From: Candidatus Wolfebacteria bacterium
GTDB lineage: Bacteria; Patescibacteriota; Minisyncoccia; UBA6257; UBA9933
Reading direction: 5' to 3'
NCBI GenBank assembly: GCA_016214005.1
Contig: JACRPK010000022.1
Coordinates: 1 to 37,506, forward strand
Length of the DNA: 37,506 nt
Below, piece after piece: positions 8,214 through 17,445 of the stretch. Numbering within the stretch: the first letter of the stretch is position 1; every line of letters begins with the position of its first letter. Made by a program: the position numbers and the translations under genes. The notes beneath the pieces are model-generated. The model did not search any database and had not been told where the DNA came from. It saw only the letters and a program-made list of their open reading frames with translations.

Positions 8214-9434
8214 ATGGCAAGATTTTTCTTGGAAAAAATTTTCCCCGATGGTGTTGTTCCGCGAGACGTAAAATTTCTTACATGGGCAACGACTGTGAGA
8301 TTTATGGGTTGGAGTTTTGTAGAATCGCTGATCCCGGTTTTTCTTTTTTCTTTTGCCCGCAATTATGCCGAGACTGGTTTATTGCGTTCAATTTTTGACA
8401 TTGTTTATATTTTAGCTGTTCCTTTTGTCGGAATTTTGGCCGATAAAATTTCTACCCGAACAATTTTGATTATCGGCATATTGTTTTATCCGTTTGTCGG
8501 ATTTTTTTATTTTTGGGCGGGAGTAACAGGAGTGGCGTTATTTATCGTCGCGGCGAGATTTTTTAATGGAATAGGATTCGCTTTTGATAGTATCGGTCGT
8601 AGTACTTATTTCAGAAAGCATGTTAATAAGCCGGTAATTTCAACCGCTTTTGGATATTTCGATTCCGTTACCAATTTTTTTTGGGTTTTGGGAGTGCTTT
8701 TCAGTTTGATTTTGATAAAAATTTTCCCCGTTCATGCGCTTTTTTTGGCGATTATTCCGACATCATTAATTGCCCTAGTGATGTTTTTTTATTTGAAAAA
8801 AGATGGCGGCAAAAATATTAAAGATGGGGTTGCAGGCATTTTTAAAGATGGAATTTTTTATAGCATGTGGAATGAAATGCGGGGCTGGAATAAAAATTTG
8901 CGACTTATCAGTTTTGTGACTTTTTATTTGGGATTTATCGGAGTGGTTAATAATTTTATAATCCCAATCGATGTTTATAAAAATGGAGGAAATTATCAGC
9001 AAATTATATTGATAGGAGCGGTTTTGGCTCTGCCTTATATTTTTGGTTTTTATCTTGGAGAAATAGCCGATGAAAAACGCAAAATTTCCGTATTAACCGG
9101 AATTGCTTTTATATCTTTATTTTTTTTATTATTGGCGTTTACGGAAAATTATGCGTTGAAACTTATTTTTGTTTTCGGATTAAGCCTGGCGTTTGATTTG
9201 ATTATTTTGGCTTTTGCCGGAATCACGACCCAGAGCGTCAGCGAAGAACATTACGGAAGATTGAGCAGTATTTTAGCCGACAGTGGTTCTTTGGGGGCGC
9301 TTTTTGGCCCGATTGTTTTGGGAATTTTGGCTGATATTTTGGGATTGCGTTCAACTTTTATAATTTTTTCTTTAATCAACATTGTCATTTTTATTCTTTT
9401 ATTGGTTCAGTTAAAAAATTTTAGTCAGAAATAA
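8214..9434 (+). CDS. MFS-type transporter
   Basis: About 12 hydrophobic segments; AVPFVGILADKISTRTILIIG loop 2-3-like motif; GPIVLGILADILGLRSTFI. Confidence 0.8.
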   Translation: MARFFLEKIFPDGVVPRDVKFLTWATTVRFMGWSFVESLIPVFLFSFARNYAETGLLRSIFDIVYILAVPFVGILADKISTRTILIIGILFYPFVGFFYFWAGVTGVALFIVAARFFNGIGFAFDSIGRSTYFRKHVNKPVISTAFGYFDSVTNFFWVLGVLFSLILIKIFPVHALFLAIIPTSLIALVMFFYLKKDGGKNIKDGVAGIFKDGIFYSMWNEMRGWNKNLRLISFVTFYLGFIGVVNNFIIPIDVYKNGGNYQQIILIGAVLALPYIFGFYLGEIADEKRKISVLTGIAFISLFFLLLAFTENYALKLIFVFGLSLAFDLIILAFAGITTQSVSEEHYGRLSSILADSGSLGALFGPIVLGILADILGLRSTFIIFSLINIVIFILLLVQLKNFSQK

Positions 9435-9456
9435 TCATTAAATTCGGTTTTTCTTA

Positions 9457-9485
9457 TTGACATTAATTCAGGCCGAGATTATTAT
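9457..9485 (+). promoter_or_regulatory. Promoter of rpsU, predicted leaderless
   Basis: TTGACA (9457-9462), 17-nt spacer, TATTAT (9480-9485); ATG begins at 9492. Confidence 0.7.
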
Positions 9486-9491
9486 AAAATT

Positions 9492-9704
9492 ATGTTAGAA
9501 ATCAAAAGAAAAGAAGGTGAATCGGTCAACGCTTTTTTATTTCGTTTTTCCAAAAGAATGAAACAAAGCGGAATTTTGCTTGAAAAGAAAAATCGCCGTT
9601 ATAAAAAAAGAACAGTTAGCAAAGCAAAAAGAAAAGCTTCCGCAATCTACCGCGACAAAAAGAAAAAAGAATATGCGGAAATGAGGAAAAAAGGATTGTT
9701 ATAA
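9492..9704 (+). CDS. rpsU: Ribosomal protein bS21
   Basis: ESVNAFLFRFSKRMKQSGILLEKKNRRYKKRTVSKAKRKASAIYR pattern of S21. Confidence 0.85.
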   Translation: MLEIKRKEGESVNAFLFRFSKRMKQSGILLEKKNRRYKKRTVSKAKRKASAIYRDKKKKEYAEMRKKGLL

Positions 9705-9720
9705 TTTATAAGGTCTATCA

Positions 9721-10176
9721 ATGCTTCAACAAGCAATTAACAGCGATATAAAAGAATTTTTAAAAGCCGGCAAAAGTTTTGAAGCCGGTATTTTGCGCTT
9801 AATGATTTCGGCTTTTAAAAATAAGGAGATAGAAAAAAGGGGGAAGGGAGAAGAAGGAGCTTTGACTGACGAAGAAATAATTGAAATTTTAAGCAAGGAA
9901 TCAAAAAAAAGAAAAGAAACTTCGGAAGTATACTTGCAAAATAATCGCCCTGAATTGGCTGAGCAGGAGTTGAAAGAATTAGAGATGATTAAAAAATATT
10001 TGCCAGCGCAATTAAGCCGTGAAGAGGTGGGAAAGATCGTTGATAAAGCGATTAAAGATTCAGGAGCAATGGGCGTCAAAGATATGGGCAAGACGATCAA
10101 GGCGGCAATGATTGAATTAAAAGGCAGGGCTGACGCGTCAATGGTGAGCGAATTGATCAAGCAAAAACTGGTTTAA
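9721..10176 (+). CDS. yqeY: GatB/YqeY domain protein
   Basis: LRLMISAFKNKEIEKRG, ILSKESKKRKETSEVY, E..IKKYLPAQLS.EE, MGKTIKAAMIELKGRADASMVSELIKQ. Confidence 0.9.
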   Translation: MLQQAINSDIKEFLKAGKSFEAGILRLMISAFKNKEIEKRGKGEEGALTDEEIIEILSKESKKRKETSEVYLQNNRPELAEQELKELEMIKKYLPAQLSREEVGKIVDKAIKDSGAMGVKDMGKTIKAAMIELKGRADASMVSELIKQKLV

Positions 10177-10177
10177 A

Positions 10178-10657
10178 ATGGGGAATATTATTGTTGCGTC
10201 AAGTTTAGAAAGGAAGTTTGAAAAATTGAATTCGGTTGCCAGGCGGGAATCTTTAAAAATTTTAAAAATTTTAAAAAAGGATAGAGTTTCCATTGAAATT
10301 TATTTGGTTGGCGACAGGAAGATGAGGGAATTAAATAAAAAATTTCGAGGCAAAGACAACCCGACCAATGTTCTAAGTTTTCAAAGCCCGAAAGGATTTA
10401 TTTTCCCCCAGGAATTTGGTGGATTTAAGACAAAAAATAAATTTTTAGGGGAAATTTATCTTGATATTTCGCAGATTAAAAAAGAAGCGAAAATTTTGTG
10501 GAAAATAAGCCTTGAAGATTTTTTTTTAAAATTGTTGATTCACGCTATTCTTCATTTATCGGGTTATGATCATAAGAAAAAAAGTGATAGAATAAAAATG
10601 GAAAAAAAAGAAAATTATGTATTTCACCGCCTTAGACATAGGATCATCTCAAATTAG
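10178..10657 (+). CDS. ybeY: rRNA maturation factor YbeY
   Basis: NPTNVLSFQSPKGF, LGEIYLDIS, HAILHLSGYDH zinc site. Confidence 0.9.
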   Translation: MGNIIVASSLERKFEKLNSVARRESLKILKILKKDRVSIEIYLVGDRKMRELNKKFRGKDNPTNVLSFQSPKGFIFPQEFGGFKTKNKFLGEIYLDISQIKKEAKILWKISLEDFFLKLLIHAILHLSGYDHKKKSDRIKMEKKENYVFHRLRHRIISN

Positions 10658-11873
10658 AGTTTTGGTTTCCGAAGCCCAAAAAAATGGCCAATGGTCTATT
10701 TTAAGAGTTTTTCAGGCTCCTTCTGGCGGATTAAAAAAGGGAGAAGTCGTTGATTGCGAAGAGGCGCAGATGAGTTTAAAAATTATTTTTGATAAAATTA
10801 AAGAATTTGATAAATCGGCTTTAAAAAATATTTTTATCGGCGTCAGCGGGGCCAATGTTAAATCAAGAAATTCAAAAGGTATTGTGGCGGTGTCTCGGGC
10901 AGACAATGAGATTTCTCAAGACGATATTGATCGCGTTATCAAAGCGTCTCAGGCGATTAAACTTTCTTCCAATCGGATGATTATTCATACGATTACCAGG
11001 GAATTTATTGTTGATGGCGTAAGTGATATTCGTGATCCATTGGGCATGGCCGGCACCAGACTTGAAGTTGATAGCTTGGTGATAGACGCTTTCAGCCCGA
11101 GCGTTAAAAATATTTTAAATATTGTTGAATCTTTGGAGGGCAGTTCGGCCGGATTAATTTATAATCCCATGGCCGCCAGCCGGGCGATTTTGACAAAAAA
11201 TCAAAAAGATCTCGGGGTGGTTTTGGTTGATATCGGTTTTGGCGTTACAACAATGAGCGTTTATGAAGATGGCAAGCTTCTCCATGTTGCCGGTTTCCCA
11301 GTGGGTTCTGCCAACATTACCAATGATTTGGCAATTGGGCTTAAGTGTTCGGTTAAAGCGGCCGAACTTATTAAATTGGTTTTCGGGCGCGCGGTTGTGA
11401 ACGAGGCTTCAAAAGAAAAAATAACGCCGGAAATTATTAAAAAGAAAAGCGGTATTAATATTTACGAACTTGACAAACATTTTAAATCTGTTTTTTCAGG
11501 TCGCGATGTCGCCGATATTATTGAAAGCCGGTTGACCGAAATTTTTGAATTTGTTAATAATGAGTTAAAGGCCATCGGAAGAGCCGGGCGGCTTCCGGCT
11601 GGGGTAATAATCTGCGGCGGCGCGGTTAAATTACCTGGCATAATAAATTTGGCAAAAAATGAGTTAAAATTAACGGCAGATGTCGGTTTTCCGGTTGCCG
11701 ATGAGTTTGAAACGCTTAATAGTGAAGAAGAAAACGATCTTAGCCAGCCGGAATTTTCAGTTGCCGTTGGATTGTCTTTGCTGGCAAAGGATCAGTGGCT
11801 TAGGGGGGGCGGAGCGCCGGCTTCAGATGTATTTTCATCCGTTAAAAAAATTTTTAAATATTTTGCGCCATAA
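10617..11873 (+). CDS. ftsA: Cell division protein FtsA
   Basis: TALDIGSSQIRVLVSE, FIGVSGANVKSRNSKGIVAVSR, VLVDIGFGVTTMSVYEDGKLLH, GVIICGGAVKLPGI. Confidence 0.93.
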   Translation: MYFTALDIGSSQIRVLVSEAQKNGQWSILRVFQAPSGGLKKGEVVDCEEAQMSLKIIFDKIKEFDKSALKNIFIGVSGANVKSRNSKGIVAVSRADNEISQDDIDRVIKASQAIKLSSNRMIIHTITREFIVDGVSDIRDPLGMAGTRLEVDSLVIDAFSPSVKNILNIVESLEGSSAGLIYNPMAASRAILTKNQKDLGVVLVDIGFGVTTMSVYEDGKLLHVAGFPVGSANITNDLAIGLKCSVKAAELIKLVFGRAVVNEASKEKITPEIIKKKSGINIYELDKHFKSVFSGRDVADIIESRLTEIFEFVNNELKAIGRAGRLPAGVIICGGAVKLPGIINLAKNELKLTADVGFPVADEFETLNSEEENDLSQPEFSVAVGLSLLAKDQWLRGGGAPASDVFSSVKKIFKYFAP

Positions 11874-11889
11874 AATATCAAAAAATATC

Positions 11890-13149
11890 ATGAAATCTAA
11901 AATAAAAAAAATAAAAAAGACTTCCATTAAAAAACGCGTTAATCGGAAATTAAACCGCTCTGGCAAAATAAGTAAAATAAATAATGGGGAAAAAGCGCAG
12001 AAAAAAGAGAAAAAAGACGATGCGGTAAAAATTAAAATTATCGGCGTCGGCGGCGCTGGCGGAAACGCGGTAACAAGAATGAATGAAGATTTTCCCAGAG
12101 TTATTGAGTCGGTTGTAATCAATACAGATATTCAAGATTTAGAATGCTGCGCAGCCAGAAAAAAAATTTATATCGGCAAAAATTTAACCAGGGGCTTGGG
12201 CGCGGGAATGAATCCGGAAATTGGCCGTCAGGCAGCTGAAGAAAATCAATCAGAAATTGCGGAGGCTTTAGACGGGGTAGATATGGTATTCCTGACGGCT
12301 GGATTTGGCGGAGGCACTGGCACCGGCGCTTTGCCGGTTGTGGCTCAAATTGCCAAGGAAATGGGGATTTTGACCATTGCTGTAATCACTAAACCTTTTT
12401 CTTTTGAGGGTTATGAGCGCCAAAGAATTGCCGAAGAAGGAATTTCAAAAATCAGAGACAAAGTTGATACTTTGATTGTTGTTCCCAATGACCGGATTTT
12501 TTCCGTTATCAATAAAAATACGACAATGGCGAAAGCTTTTGATGAGATTGACGAGGTTCTTAAAAATTCGGTTATCGGCATTGCCGAAGTTATAGCGTCT
12601 CCGGGAATTATCAATATTGATTTCGCCGATATTAAGGCGATAATTCAAAATGCCGGATCAGCTGTTATCGGCATCGGTTCTTCATGCGGAGCCGAGCGGG
12701 CGATTTCAGCCGCTAATTCGGCTGTTAATTCGCCGCTTTTGGAACTTTCAATTGACGGCGCCAAAAGGGTGCTTTTCAGCGTTTCCGGAAGCCGCGATTT
12801 GAAAATGAACGAGGTTAATGAAATCGCTAAAATGATTTCCGAGCGGGCGCATTCTTCCGCAAAAATTATTTTCGGCGCTTACAGCGGCCGAAAACTCAAA
12901 AAAGGAGAAATTAAAATAACTTTAATCGCTTCGGATTTTAACGGCGAGATCAGAAAAGATTCGAAAAATTTATCTTTGCCCAATCTTTTTGTTATAGACG
13001 GCGTTGAAAAGAAAAACGAAAACATTCAGAAAGAAACTGCTCTAGATTTTAGCGTCAAGCCAAAACAGCAAGATGTTAGAAAAGAAGAATTTGCGAATAA
13101 AGAAGATATTTGGGATATTCCGACATTTTTAAGGAAAAAGAAAAAATAA
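11890..13149 (+). CDS. ftsZ: Cell division protein FtsZ with basic N-terminal extension
   Basis: IKIIGVGGAGGNAVTRM, NTDIQDLE, AGFGGGTGTGALPVVAQIAKEMG tubulin signature, C-terminal DIPTFLRKKKK. ATG at 11890 preferred over ORF start 11680, which lies inside ftsA. Confidence 0.93.
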   Translation: MKSKIKKIKKTSIKKRVNRKLNRSGKISKINNGEKAQKKEKKDDAVKIKIIGVGGAGGNAVTRMNEDFPRVIESVVINTDIQDLECCAARKKIYIGKNLTRGLGAGMNPEIGRQAAEENQSEIAEALDGVDMVFLTAGFGGGTGTGALPVVAQIAKEMGILTIAVITKPFSFEGYERQRIAEEGISKIRDKVDTLIVVPNDRIFSVINKNTTMAKAFDEIDEVLKNSVIGIAEVIASPGIINIDFADIKAIIQNAGSAVIGIGSSCGAERAISAANSAVNSPLLELSIDGAKRVLFSVSGSRDLKMNEVNEIAKMISERAHSSAKIIFGAYSGRKLKKGEIKITLIASDFNGEIRKDSKNLSLPNLFVIDGVEKKNENIQKETALDFSVKPKQQDVRKEEFANKEDIWDIPTFLRKKKK

Positions 13150-13153
13150 AAGC

Positions 13154-15751
13154 ATGTTTAAATTTATTCAAAAAAGAAACGGCCAGCTGGTTCCGTTTAA
13201 AATAGAAAAAATTACCAACGCTATTTATAAAACATCAATTGCGATTGGCGATCCGAATTGGCAATTGGCCGGAGAGTTGGCAAATGAAGTTTTTAAGCGG
13301 CTTAATAAAAAAACTCCAAAAGGCGCTGTTCCGTCGGTTGAAGAAACCCAGAATGCCGTTGAAAAAATTTTAATTGAAACAGGTCATGCTCGAATGGCAA
13401 AGTCTTATATTTTATACCGCCAGCACCGCGCTGAAATCCGGCAAGAAAAAGAGCAAATTTTAAATAAATCGGAAATCGACGAGGTTGATAAAAAATTTGA
13501 TATTAACGCTTTGAGAGTTTTGGCTTCGCGCTATTTAAGAAAAGATGAAGATGGGAAAATCAGCGAATCGCCGAAGCAGCTTTTTGAAAGAGTGGCTATT
13601 CATACGACTATTCCTTCTTTATTTTATGATCAAAAAATTTATAAAAAAGGCGGCGGCGCTAAAGAACATCGTTTTGAAGATTTTGATAATTTTAAATTTG
13701 CCGGAAAATTTTTCATTGGCAAATATAAACTCAATCAATTTCATTTGGAAGGCGTAAAAAGGCTTTTTGACAGGCTTTCTAATCAAAGGAAAATTAAAGT
13801 TTCTTGGCAATCATTTTTAGATTTGCTTAAAAAAGGCTATTTTGACAAATATGAAGTTGAAATTACTTCATATTATAATTTAATGGTGAGCCGCCATTTT
13901 ATGCCCAATACTCCGGCTTTAGCGAATTTCGGCAATTATTTTGGTATGGGTAGCGCGTGTTTTGTGCTTGGCGTTGAAGATTCTATTGATTCAATTATGG
14001 CTACTTTAAAAGCCGCGGCAACTATTTTTAAATCCGGCGGCGGCGTGGGGTATAATTTTTCTCATTTGCGGCCAAGTGGAGATTTTGTAAAAACTACCGG
14101 TGGTGAATCTTCGGGTCCGATAAGTTTTATGTCTATGTTTGATAAGATGACCGAGGTAGTTAAGCAAGGCGGCATCAGGCGGGGAGCCAATATGGGGATT
14201 CTGAATTCTGACCATCCGGATATTGAGGAATTCGTTAAAGCTAAAGAAGGCAATAAGGCATTAAGAAATTTTAACATTTCTATAATGATGAAGCCGGAAT
14301 TTTGGCAGGCCATTAAAGAAAATAAGCCATATAAATTAATAAATCCGCGCAATGGGAAAGTCGTTAAAGAAATAGACGCTCAACAATTATTCAATATAAT
14401 CGCTTATCAGGTTTGGGAATCAGCCGAGCCGGGCATAGTTTTTTACGATCGCATTAATGAATACAATCCTTTTGCCAAATCTTTAGGGCCGATTGAATGC
14501 ACCAATCCCTGCGGCGAAGTTTTGCTCTATCCTTTTGAGAGCTGCAATTTGGGTTCTATTAATGTTTGGGAATATGTTAAAAAAAACGGCGGCAAAAAAC
14601 CGAGTTTTGATTGGGATAGCCTTGGTCGCGACGTGATTTTGGCGACTAAGTTTTTGGATAATGTCGTTGACATTAATAAATATCCGCTTAAAGAAATTGA
14701 AGAAATGAGTTTAAATACCAGAAAGCTCGGATTGGGTGTGATGGGAGTCGGAGATTTGCTTTTTGAGTTGGAGATTCCTTACGCCTCAAAGCAATGTTTG
14801 GAATTTATGGAGCGCTTGATGCAATTTATAAATTATCATTCGAAAATCGCTTCAATGGAATTATCCAAGGAAAGAGGTAAAATGCCCTATTTTGATAAAT
14901 CGTTTTATAAAGAAGGCAAACTTCCTTTTTCCGGATTTAAAGATAAAAAATCATGGGATTTTGATTGGAATGATATTATCAAAAAAATCAAAAAATACGG
15001 AATTAGAAATAGCTTTACAACTGTCATCGCGCCGACAGGTTCAATTTCTATGATTGCCGGCACTTCAAGCGGCATTGAGCCTATTTTCAGTTTGGTTTTT
15101 GAAAAAAGCGTAGCCATTGGCAATTTTTATTATGTTGATCCGGTGTTTGAAGAAAAAATGAGAAAAGAAGGTTTGATGGACGAAGATCTTATCAAAGACA
15201 CGGCGGTTTTAAATGGTAGCGTAAAAAATATTCCTTATATTCCCGAGCGTTTGAAAAAGATTTTTTCAACTGCTATGGATATTTCGCCCATTGATCATAT
15301 TAAGGTTTTGGCAGCTTTTCAGAAATGGGTTGATTCTTCAATTTCTAAAACTAATAATTTCCCGAGCGATGCCACAGTTGATGACATTAAAAAAGCTTAT
15401 TTAATGGCTTATGAATTGGGCTGTAAAGGAGTAACTGTTTATCGCGATAAATCTTTGACCCAGCAGGTTTTAATCGGCGGTAGCACAAAAAAGAAACATC
15501 ACGAAACTTCAAAGCTCGCGATTATCAAAGATGAAAAAGCCAAAGGAATGGCGGTTTATTCCGAAGCCGGAGCCAGCGCGGGTATAGGTTCAATGAATTT
15601 ATCGCCGGCCCAAGAATCAAAAAATGAATCTCAAAATAATTTTAATAATTTAAATGGCGGTGTTAAAAAATGTCCGTCTTGCAGCGCGCCTTTGGTAAAA
15701 CAAGAAGGTTGCATTAAATGTCCGGCTTGCGGCTGGGGAATGTGTTCTTAA
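13154..15751 (+). CDS. Ribonucleoside-diphosphate reductase, probably class II (adenosylcobalamin-dependent)
   Basis: N-terminal ATP-cone-like region; NTPALANFGNYFGMGSACFVLGVEDS; NPCGEVLLYPFESCNLGSINV; C-terminal CPSCSAPLVKQEGCIKCPACGWGMCS. No small subunit gene in the window. Confidence 0.87.
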   Translation: MFKFIQKRNGQLVPFKIEKITNAIYKTSIAIGDPNWQLAGELANEVFKRLNKKTPKGAVPSVEETQNAVEKILIETGHARMAKSYILYRQHRAEIRQEKEQILNKSEIDEVDKKFDINALRVLASRYLRKDEDGKISESPKQLFERVAIHTTIPSLFYDQKIYKKGGGAKEHRFEDFDNFKFAGKFFIGKYKLNQFHLEGVKRLFDRLSNQRKIKVSWQSFLDLLKKGYFDKYEVEITSYYNLMVSRHFMPNTPALANFGNYFGMGSACFVLGVEDSIDSIMATLKAAATIFKSGGGVGYNFSHLRPSGDFVKTTGGESSGPISFMSMFDKMTEVVKQGGIRRGANMGILNSDHPDIEEFVKAKEGNKALRNFNISIMMKPEFWQAIKENKPYKLINPRNGKVVKEIDAQQLFNIIAYQVWESAEPGIVFYDRINEYNPFAKSLGPIECTNPCGEVLLYPFESCNLGSINVWEYVKKNGGKKPSFDWDSLGRDVILATKFLDNVVDINKYPLKEIEEMSLNTRKLGLGVMGVGDLLFELEIPYASKQCLEFMERLMQFINYHSKIASMELSKERGKMPYFDKSFYKEGKLPFSGFKDKKSWDFDWNDIIKKIKKYGIRNSFTTVIAPTGSISMIAGTSSGIEPIFSLVFEKSVAIGNFYYVDPVFEEKMRKEGLMDEDLIKDTAVLNGSVKNIPYIPERLKKIFSTAMDISPIDHIKVLAAFQKWVDSSISKTNNFPSDATVDDIKKAYLMAYELGCKGVTVYRDKSLTQQVLIGGSTKKKHHETSKLAIIKDEKAKGMAVYSEAGASAGIGSMNLSPAQESKNESQNNFNNLNGGVKKCPSCSAPLVKQEGCIKCPACGWGMCS

Positions 15752-15758
15752 TTTTTTT

Positions 15759-17357
15759 ATGATTAAAAGAAAAATAGCGGTTTATCTTAAAAAAGCCGTT
15801 AAAATAAAAGATTTTGAGATGGAAGTTTTTATTCCTGAAAAAGATGATTTCGGCCATTATTCAACAAATGTCGCTTTGAAATTAGCGAAATTGAGTCAAC
15901 AGAGTCCGATGTTGATAGCGGAAGAGATTAAAAACGCGCTATCACTGGTGATAGCAAAAGATTTTTTTCAAAAAATTGAAGTTGCAAAACCCGGATTTAT
16001 AAATTTTTGGATTTCAAAAAAAGTTTTGCAAAGCGAATTGAAAGAAATTTTAAAGAAAAAAGAAAAATATGGCGCTGAAAATAAGAAAAAAGAGAAAATT
16101 CAGGTTGAATTTATTTCCGCTAATCCAACCGGTCCATTAACACTTGCCAATGGCAGAGGAGGGTTTTTCGGCGACGTCTTGAGCAATATTTTAGAATTTT
16201 GCGGATATAAAGTTGAGCGGGAATATTATGTCAATGACACAGGCAACCAAATTTTAACTTTGGGAAAATCAATTTTGGCCAATGCCGGAATTATAGATTC
16301 TGAAGAAAATTTTTATAAAGGAAGTTATGTTAAAAATTGGGCAAAGAAAAATTCGGCAATTATTAAAAAATATAAAAATAATTCTTTGAAGCTCGGTCAA
16401 GCGGCTGCTAAAGATTTTTTGAAAAATATAAAACAAGCTGTTCAAAAAAAATCGGGCATAAAATTTGATAGATTCACTTCGGAAGAAAAAGATATTCATC
16501 AAAAAAGTTTTATTAAAAAAGCTTTAAAAATTTTCAAATCAAAAAAGCTGACCTATGAAAAAGACGGAGCCTTGTGGCTTCAAACGACAAAATTTGGCGA
16601 TGAAAAAGACAGGGTTTTAATCACCAAAGACGGCTTCCCAACTTATTTTTTGGCGGATAGCGGTCATTTTTTAGAAACCAAAACGAGGGGATTTAAAAAT
16701 AAAATAATGATTTTGGGGCCGGATCACCACGGCTATGTCAGGCGCGCCAAAGCGGCAGCGGAAATTTTGGGGCTGAAAAATCTGCAAATTATAATCACTC
16801 AGGCGATGAGGTTGGTAAAAGGCGGCGAAGAAGTGAAAATGTCAAAACGAAGAGGAGAATTTATTACTTTTGAAGAATTGATCAAGGAGGTCGGAGCTGA
16901 TGCCGCTCGATTTTTCTTTTTGGTTCATTCAGCTGATACTCATATGGATTTTGATATTGATCTGGCAAGGGAGCGTTCAATGAAAAATCCGGTTTATTAT
17001 GTTCAATATGCCGCAGTGCGCGTTAATAGCATTATTAAAAAATTATCAAATATTAAACATCAAGCATCAAGAGTTGATTTAGGTTTGTTGAATACTAAAG
17101 AAGATTTGGATTTGATGCGATTGTTGGTGTGTTTTCCGGAAGCTATTGAAAGCTCGGCCCAAAGCCGCAATCCGCAGATTTTAGCCAGATATTCGCTAGA
17201 TTTGGCGAGGCAATTTCATAATTTTTATGAAAAAGAAAGAATAATCGGCGTTCAAAACGATTTGGTTTTAGCTCGCATGGAGCTTATTAAGGCAACTCAA
17301 ATAATTTTTAAGAATTTATTTAGTCTTTTGGGAATAAATTTGCCAAAGAAAATGTAA
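15759..17357 (+). CDS. argS: Arginyl-tRNA synthetase
   Basis: VEFISANPTGPLTLANGRGG, YYVNDTGNQI, ILGPDHHGYVRRAKAA, VKMSKRRGEFITFEELI, C-terminal anticodon-binding region. Confidence 0.93.
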   Translation: MIKRKIAVYLKKAVKIKDFEMEVFIPEKDDFGHYSTNVALKLAKLSQQSPMLIAEEIKNALSLVIAKDFFQKIEVAKPGFINFWISKKVLQSELKEILKKKEKYGAENKKKEKIQVEFISANPTGPLTLANGRGGFFGDVLSNILEFCGYKVEREYYVNDTGNQILTLGKSILANAGIIDSEENFYKGSYVKNWAKKNSAIIKKYKNNSLKLGQAAAKDFLKNIKQAVQKKSGIKFDRFTSEEKDIHQKSFIKKALKIFKSKKLTYEKDGALWLQTTKFGDEKDRVLITKDGFPTYFLADSGHFLETKTRGFKNKIMILGPDHHGYVRRAKAAAEILGLKNLQIIITQAMRLVKGGEEVKMSKRRGEFITFEELIKEVGADAARFFFLVHSADTHMDFDIDLARERSMKNPVYYVQYAAVRVNSIIKKLSNIKHQASRVDLGLLNTKEDLDLMRLLVCFPEAIESSAQSRNPQILARYSLDLARQFHNFYEKERIIGVQNDLVLARMELIKATQIIFKNLFSLLGINLPKKM

Positions 17358-17445
17358 AAAACAGCAAATTGCTCTTTATCAAAAATTGATAAAAAATTTA
17401 TTTATTTTTTAACTCTTTAAGCGATAATTTTAATATTATTGCCAA

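Noticed and set aside
9726-10160. 144-aa minus-strand ORF
   Set aside because: Fully antisense to the well-supported yqeY gene; Ser/Leu/Ile-rich composition is typical of antisense reading of an AT-rich lysine-rich gene.
11680-11889. Long N-terminal extension of FtsZ as given by the ORF track
   Set aside because: Overlaps the 3' part of ftsA in a different frame; ATG at 11890 gives a plausible FtsZ start.
17380-17400. TTTATCAAAAATTGATAAA hairpin after argS as terminator
   Set aside because: AT-only-type stem followed by A-rich rather than T-rich sequence; likely background in AT-rich DNA.
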